Positions 58,018 to 64,000 of a stretch of 64,000 nucleotides of DNA are shown one piece after another; position 1 is the first letter of the stretch; each line of letters starts with the position of its first letter. This DNA is from Larix kaempferi (Eukaryota; Streptophyta; Pinopsida; Pinales; Pinaceae). The stretch is taken from contig BSBM01000965.1 of the NCBI GenBank assembly GCA_027924585.1, forward strand, positions 248,001 through 312,000. Direction: 5' to 3'. The notes under the pieces are model-generated. The model was given only the letters and a program-made list of their open reading frames with translations. It did no database searches and was not told where the DNA came from. Both the position numbers and the translations under genes were made by a program.

Positions 58018-58807
58018 TAACTTAGCTAATGTCCTGAGCACCACGGTTACAGAAGATTAAAGGAGATCGACGGCCACAAGTGTTGTTCACAAAATTAAGA
58101 TAGGACGGTTTAAGCGTGGGCGGATTGTTGCTATCCTGCGAGTAAGTTGGAAATTATATCAATGGGCAAAAGGACAGATCTAGGGATGATAGGTACTTCG
58201 GTGATTTGAGATTCGTGGGGAATGGACTTTCCAGAACTTGGAAGGCCGTGGATGGTGGGGCTAAGAATGGAAGGAGATCAATGGTACCAGATCAATCATG
58301 CATGATGGACGGCTCAGAGAAACTCCTTTATCGCTAGAGGTTGACCCCTTTCCCCCTTGGTTGAGGTCAAGGGGGCAAGTTAATTTAGATAGACTCAAAT
58401 AGACTCTAGCACCTTGGTGAATGCACATTTTTTCTGGGACCAAGTCCAACAAAACTGATGCAATAACTAAACAACTAGCTCAAAGAAAATTTCAAATAAT
58501 CAGGTAAGAGAGATACAATGGAATGTCAGATGATACATATGGAACATAGTTATAATCATTTTGAATCTTTGATATATAAGAAAATCTAGGGGTTTAAGCT
58601 TGCTCCCATGCATGCAAGAAAAATTCCCACTTCCAAAGCTATATTCTTCGTCCATGCGATGAAATGAGCTAAGACTTAAAATTGTACAAAAGTATATTCA
58701 GGCCACCCGATAATTTGAAAATATTTCTCGTATTAAAAATCAAATTTACATGCATTGAATAGATGGCAACGTTAATTAATCTTGGACAATTTATGGACAA
58801 CAAGCTC
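58018..58807. repeat. 790-bp direct duplication, right copy
   Basis: See 55793-56583. This copy sits between two reverse-oriented family A arrays. Confidence 0.9.
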
Positions 58808-58929
58808 GATAAATCATACATAGATAACAAATAAAACTTATTAGAGAGTATTGATTGGATTGTTTCTTATCTCTTCTTTTCCAAGAGACCAAAGCATTTT
58901 GACCATAACTAAATGGATACCTTGCCTTT

Positions 58930-59120
58930 GTTAAAAATGGCCATGCAATGAAGGGGCAGCCGACACTTCTTATACCAAGTATTATTTTCATAATAGTTCT
59001 AGACTGAAAGAAGGGTCGACCGATAATAGTTGTAGGTGAACTCCTGGATATACGTGTTCACAATTTTATATTAAACAAAGGGGTGGCCGATCATTTTTAT
59101 CGAAAGTCGGGAGTCAGGAA
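58930..59120 (-). repeat. Family A array in reverse orientation, copy 11
   Basis: AATGAAGGGGCAGCCGACAC, AAGAAGGGTCGACCGATAAT and AAGGGGTGGCCGATCATTTT, in the reversed phrase order. Confidence 0.7.
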
Positions 59121-59239
59121 TTGTTGTCCCATCCTACAATCTCCATTGTGGGTTGCTGGATAGCGGAGTTGATGGAACGTTTTAAGAAAATTAGGTATCC
59201 ACAATATATTTGCGTCTTTGGAAAAGGTGATGAATCCTC

Positions 59240-59790
59240 ATGTGGTGTGAAAGAAGGGTCAGCTGACCTTTCTTGTGCCGAGTATTCTGTTCAAAATAGT
59301 TCTAGGCTGCAAGAAGGGTTGGTCGATCCTTCTTGTGTTCACCATTCTGGATACAGGTGAATTGTAACATATAGGTGTCTACAATTCTCTACTAAACGAA
59401 GGGGCGACTGATTCTTCTTGTCGCGAGTCGGGATAAATATTGTTGATATGTTATAACTTATCCAATATATGGATCCCAACTATTCATCGCAGAAGTCGGA
59501 AGTCTGGAATTGTTGTCAGAGCCTAGGCCGGTTGAATAGTTTTACCGTTCACTCATAAATGAAGTGTCGGCCGACCTTTCTTCTCCCGAATATTCTGTTC
59601 AAAATAGTTCTAGACTGCAAGAAGGGTCAGTCGATCCTTCTTGTGTTCACCATTCTCGATGCAGTAAAGGTGAATGGTTGGATATAGTTGTTCACAATTT
59701 TATAATAAACGAAGGGGCGACCGATCCTTCTTGTCGGAGGTCAGAAGTTGGCATAAATATTGTTTATATGTTATAACTTAGCCAATATCC
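59240..59790 (-). repeat. Family A array in reverse orientation, copy 12
   Basis: Six to seven palindromes (near 59249, 59316, 59398, 59560, 59619 and 59709) with reversed spacer phrases (CTAAACGAAGGGGCGAC, GTTATAACTT). This strand carries the open frame with the 20-residue period, as expected for an inverted copy. Confidence 0.8.
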
Positions 59791-60070
59791 GTTCTATGAT
59801 GAATTCTACATTAATTTGGAAGAAAGAACATTGAGAATATTTAAATGTGTGGATCAGATAATATAAAATGAATTCTAAGTTAGATATCACAGTCAACTAT
59901 GAGGAAAAGCAATAACATGGTGTAACACGAAATACATTCACAAAATAGAAATTAAAAGACTGAAGAAAATAGCAACATATGAATTTGTGTTTCGGATGTA
60001 CTTGTACTTCTGTTCTTCTTTAAAGTCTTAAAAAATTATTACGTCATTTAAAAATAACACACCTGAATAT
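59791..60070. other. Spacer before the U2 pseudogene
   Basis: AT-rich; on the minus strand this is the 3' flank of U2. No polyadenylation signal is clearly placed. Confidence 0.35.
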
Positions 60071-63000
60071 TTATTCCCGACATAACCTGTGTTTTGGTTT
60101 CCCAAATCTTTCAACAATTTTCCATTGCTCTTGAGTTGGGATCTCATAATCCATAATTTATTTCACCATCACCTCCAATTCTATGCATTCTATGTAACAT
60201 ACATCTAGCAAACCCTTCTTAATCATTACAAATTGTTTAAGTATTTCAAAATCATCGGTCAATTGATCAATTATTGTCTTTCCAGTTAATCCTTTGACCA
60301 AACCATCAAATTTCGAGTGATCCATACGAGCCTGTACAATCAAACTGTTATGATTTTCTTGAGCCATTAATTTTCCATCAGCACTCCAAAAAGAAGGTAG
60401 ACCACATTCAAAAGGCCTCAGAAATAATTCCTTAAAATTTTGAACTTCAAGGACCATCTGTTGCGCCATGTCTTCTACTTCTTTAACACGATCATGGTTG
60501 CCAATAACTCTTCTTGCCAAAATGATGATTGATAGTTTGTATTTGATTCCAAAACTTTGCATATCTAATTGGGTTAGAGATTTTAACAAACTGACTGTAT
60601 TCCGAGTTTTTTCTGAAGGCCTTTCGCGTAATGTCTCATTTGCCACTTTACAACTCTGGAGAGCTATGTTTGCTATAGCATCTTTATCTGCTATAAAATT
60701 CAAATAAGACTAGAATTTGGTGACTTCTACTGATATCGCATCCCATATAAGGTGTTGAACTTCGTGTAATGGAATTCGACCTGTCAATTTATCTTTTAAT
60801 TCATCAACTTTATTTTGCAGTTGATTTCTATCACTCAAAGCCTTTATCTTTGATCCAGAATTTTGAATTACTTCCTCTTTCAACTTCAGGTTTTCTACTT
60901 TCAACTCTTCTATATCTACATATTTTAGACTAATTTGTGACATAGCACTGGTCAGTTCCTTTGTGGAGGAGTTTTTCATTTGTCCTTCACCCGTACATAG
61001 AGATTGATCCCCTCGCTTATCTGGAACTTGCACAGTTTCAATCTAATTGGTATTCAACAATGAAATTTGTGACAACAATTCAATCCTTTGTTTTTCCCAA
61101 GCATTCTTTTCATCTTGTAAATTTAACATTTTACCTTTGTGATCCATCATTTCTTGATATATGGATTCCTTTTCTTGTTGTAATGCTGTCAACTCTGGAG
61201 ACTGCACATGTTGATTATTTGGCACCTTCAATTTTTTCTTGAGAATTTGAATGGCATTTTCCTTTTCATCAATGAGCCTTTTGGTACACTGGTTGTTCCT
61301 TGGCTTGGATCCCATGGTCACAAGGTCCACTTGTAGTCTTTTGATCTAGATCGAATTTGCTTTGTTTTTTGCCTTCTCTTGCCTTAGTTGACTCTCCAGC
61401 TTTGCTATCACATACTGTAATTTAGAAATCTTTAAAGTGAATTGCAATAAATCAGAATACAGGACATCTACTGTTTGTTTATGCAATTGAATCTTAGATG
61501 GTATATTAATCGCATCAAGCTTAACTTCCATTTCAGAAACTTTCTCATCGTTCACCACTGCAAACCTTATAGAGTTTCTTCCTAGATCCGGAGCTATAAG
61601 GAGGGAAAATTTTTGTTATGCCACCATTCTTACCTGAGGGTACAATTTTTCTATTTATTCGGAAGGCTGCTTCCTCTTTGATGTATATTGTGAAAGCACA
61701 TCAAATCTGGACTTATACTGAGAGTTACTTCTAGATTCTGAAAAATAATATTGCTGCATAATATTTGCAGGTGGCTGCGAAATCAAACTAGTTTTTTCTG
61801 GAACAATTGAATCTTTTTCCTCCATACTAATAATTTCCTTCTGTCGTTCCACTTTTGATTTCTTCCTTGAAACTTCTTGATCGACTTCCATACTATCAAA
61901 TTCTGGAATACTTCTCTTACTGGTGATATAAGATTTAGCTGGTGTCTGAACCAACATTGCCAAATTGCATGTTTGTTCCATATTTGCCTCTTTATTATCT
62001 TGTTCAAATTTGAATAAATTTTCCATTGCTCTTAATCTTTCCACTGTTTTATGATCAAAACCCTTGTTTCCATTTTGATGTCTCCTTTGCAATATAATTT
62101 GATGAGGATCATAATTAATCCTTTCAGGCTCTTGGAAATCCATAATCTTAAGTATTTTTCTACTACAGAGAGGTCTGCCTTATTCTTAATGATGAATGGA
62201 CCAACTTTAAGAGGCAATTTCACATCCGATGCTTTTTTGAAAGCACAGAAATGTTCTTCTTCTGACTACAACCTTTGTCTAATAAATTCGAAGGCAAAGA
62301 CCCTCGGTGTTAAAAACGCTTGCAACAAATATGGTGCTCCAGTAAAACCATACACCCTAATTATAGTATGTTCTCTATACAAGAACCAATCACCTGTTTG
62401 GACTTCTGGTGTAGGATGCAAAGTTTCTTTCATTCCTTCTAACACTCAGGGCATTTTAGCATTAAAAATAATTCTGTAAACTTCTGCCATGATTTTATGG
62501 GTGAACTCAAACATATTGACCTGTTTAGGAAGGTCATGAGAAAAGATGGTACCAAGAAACTTGGATTCTGAAATGTTTGAACACACGAACAACTTCAGGA
62601 GATATGACTGATATCTGAAATGCTTCAACTGGTTGAAATTCACCAGCTGCACATGAATCGCTTTAGCTAGGAATTCATCAAAATTAAAACAACACACCGG
62701 ACTCGACTATGACTCTGGTGAAATTACTTCGAGAAGGAAACCTAACATAACTTCCGTGATTGACTTATCACTATCTAGACCTAAAAATTGACTCAACAAG
62801 GACAAAACTAACTGGATATCTCACTGAAAGACATCAATACCCAAAGGGAATGATAGGTTTTCATGCGATTGACCATATTTCAAGTCTTGTAATAAAAACT
62901 TGTCTTTTTCTACGGGATTGCACTTTGTATAAAACTTTGCCAAATTTTCTTCGTTAAAGGACTCGGGGCTTTTGGGAAATGTTTCAGGTAACCCTGGAAC

Positions 63001-63697
63001 CTCACGGACAGTCTACGCATTTACTGGGCATAGAATTTTGGTCATTCTTACATTAATGATTACCCTTTGTCCCTGCGAATAATTCACCGCACACCAACAA
63101 ACAAATTTGGGGAAGTGTGGGGTTTGTTCGACACAAAAATAGTACAAAGAAGAACCAAAAACATTAAATACATCCTTTCCATGTGACTTAAACTCCATTA
63201 ATTTCTCCTTAGACTGCGAAATACTACACACAGACAAAACAGGGTCGAAAATATCCCTTTCCCTGTCAAATACAAGCTTCTCGTTTTCATCTGAACTTTC
63301 ATTGAAGGGAAAGAGGTCTTGGGTTTTCTCCATTTGGGACACAAAATCTAAACATAGAGGGTTTTGAGCTTCCTGTGAAGTGAGCTTCTTGGGTGTTGTT
63401 CTAGTTGACAAAGACAACGATGTGTTTCCCGCGGGTTCTTTTCCTCCAGGAAATAAGCGGCAAAAACATTTTTTAAAACTTCGAACAAACCTTTTATAGA
63501 ACATATGCTTAGGTGGTTTTGGAACTTGCGATGAGCAGTTTAAATTTAACCGCTTTCCATAGTGTACTCCACCAACGCTTGCCACATGGTAAGCGGCTTA
63601 ATTTCCACTCGACCTTATCTAGGTTTAAACACTGTGCACTTTCTAGCACGGGAACCCATTTCCACTGTTGATTTGCTTCTGGGTGAATCTGGATCAT
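60071..63697 (-). pseudogene. Large unclassified coiled-coil ORF, decayed (copy U2)
   Basis: Minus-strand frames join into a product of roughly 1,150-1,200 residues. N-terminal part (63697-62270): basic Cys/Phe-rich start (YKRFVRSFKKCFCRLFPGG), then LAKAIHVQLVNFNQLKHFRY, FTHKIMAEVYRIIFN and GDWFLYREHTIIRVYGFTG. A charged linker with KKSKVERQKEI (62143-61655) follows, then a coiled coil (61558-60710: LKISKLQYVIAKLESQLRQE, IEELKVENLKLKEEV). The C-terminal helical domain (60703-60158) has KYKLSIIILARRVIG and QMVLEVQNFKELFLRPFE. Stops lie near 63013, 62826, 62706, 62448, 62266, 61655, 61346, 61043, 60710 and 60158, with frameshifts near 62140 and 63550. Domain order and the GDW-x(8)-RV-G block parallel U1 at 27.6-31.3 kb. 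No function assigned. Confidence 0.6.
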
Positions 63698-64000
63698 TAT
63701 TCCGCTTGTTCTACCTCCACCCTTGGACTTAGAATAGTAACAATATTTGAATTGTTCCTCTCTATAAACATTAATAAATATTTGGCATAATTTGTTTCTA
63801 ATGGGTTTCTAGAAGATCTAGTGTAACATGGGAAGAATTTGATGAAGAAGAGGGAGAGATGACCATAAGAGATAAGAGAAGTCTAAACAACACGATCAAT
63901 CTTCCCAGATGGCAGTGAGATGAAACATTAAATTAGGAAAAGAAGGAGTCAGATATCACATGTCGTAGAAATAACATCTAAGGTTGGTGTTGTTTTTGTA
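63698..64000. other. Upstream flank of U2
   Basis: No gene or clear promoter visible. Purine-rich on the plus strand near the window end. Confidence 0.35.

Overview
The window is repeat-dominated nuclear DNA from a large-genome land plant. The evidence is plant-type Ty1/copia and Ty3/gypsy retrotransposons with initiator-Met or other tRNA primer sites, AT-rich non-coding DNA, and remnants of an LRR-type gene and of plant-specific coiled-coil ORFs. A gymnosperm would fit this density of old, nested and decayed elements, but the sequence does not prove it. I find no intact host gene, no convincing RNA gene and nothing prokaryotic.

Left part (1-18.2 kb): one decayed Ty3/gypsy element on the minus strand. 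From right to left it has a 5' LTR (17342-18244), a primer site (17318-17335), a leader, gag (7622 to about 4.9 kb), protease, RT, RNase H, integrase and a separate archaeal-type RNase H behind the integrase (454-870). Its leader is split by a Ty1/copia complex: a headless copia fragment (9089-10624) shares an LTR with a complete but stop-ridden copia (10623-16847). About 325 bp of the leader is present on both sides of the complex.

Middle part (18.2-37.7 kb): a mosaic of dispersed repeats. The main family (A) is a lattice of near-palindromes centred on a GAAGGGTCG/CGACCCTTC hairpin, at fixed 60, 103 and 85 bp spacings, often ending in a second, different palindrome. A second family (B) carries a third palindrome type, CCGCAAT/ATTGCGG. 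Between them lie a large decayed coiled-coil ORF (27.6-31.3 kb), a tail fragment of the same kind (33.0-33.6 kb) and an unrecognised protein with an internal duplication (21.4-22.3 kb).

Nested copia pair (37.77-47.17 kb): a minus-strand, internally deleted copia (37776-47167, TSD TTTGA) whose 3' LTR was hit by a young, nearly intact plus-strand copia (37785-42780, TSD AAATT). The young copy is disabled by two nonsense codons, one exactly at the catalytic glutamate of integrase.

Right part (47.2-64 kb): more family A arrays, with their orientation reversed from 57.7 kb on; two partial copies of an LRR-related gene segment (49.2-50.5 and 52.2-53.1 kb); a 790-bp direct duplication (55.8 and 58.0 kb); and a second large decayed coiled-coil ORF (60.1-63.7 kb) that looks distantly related to the one at 27.6-31.3 kb.
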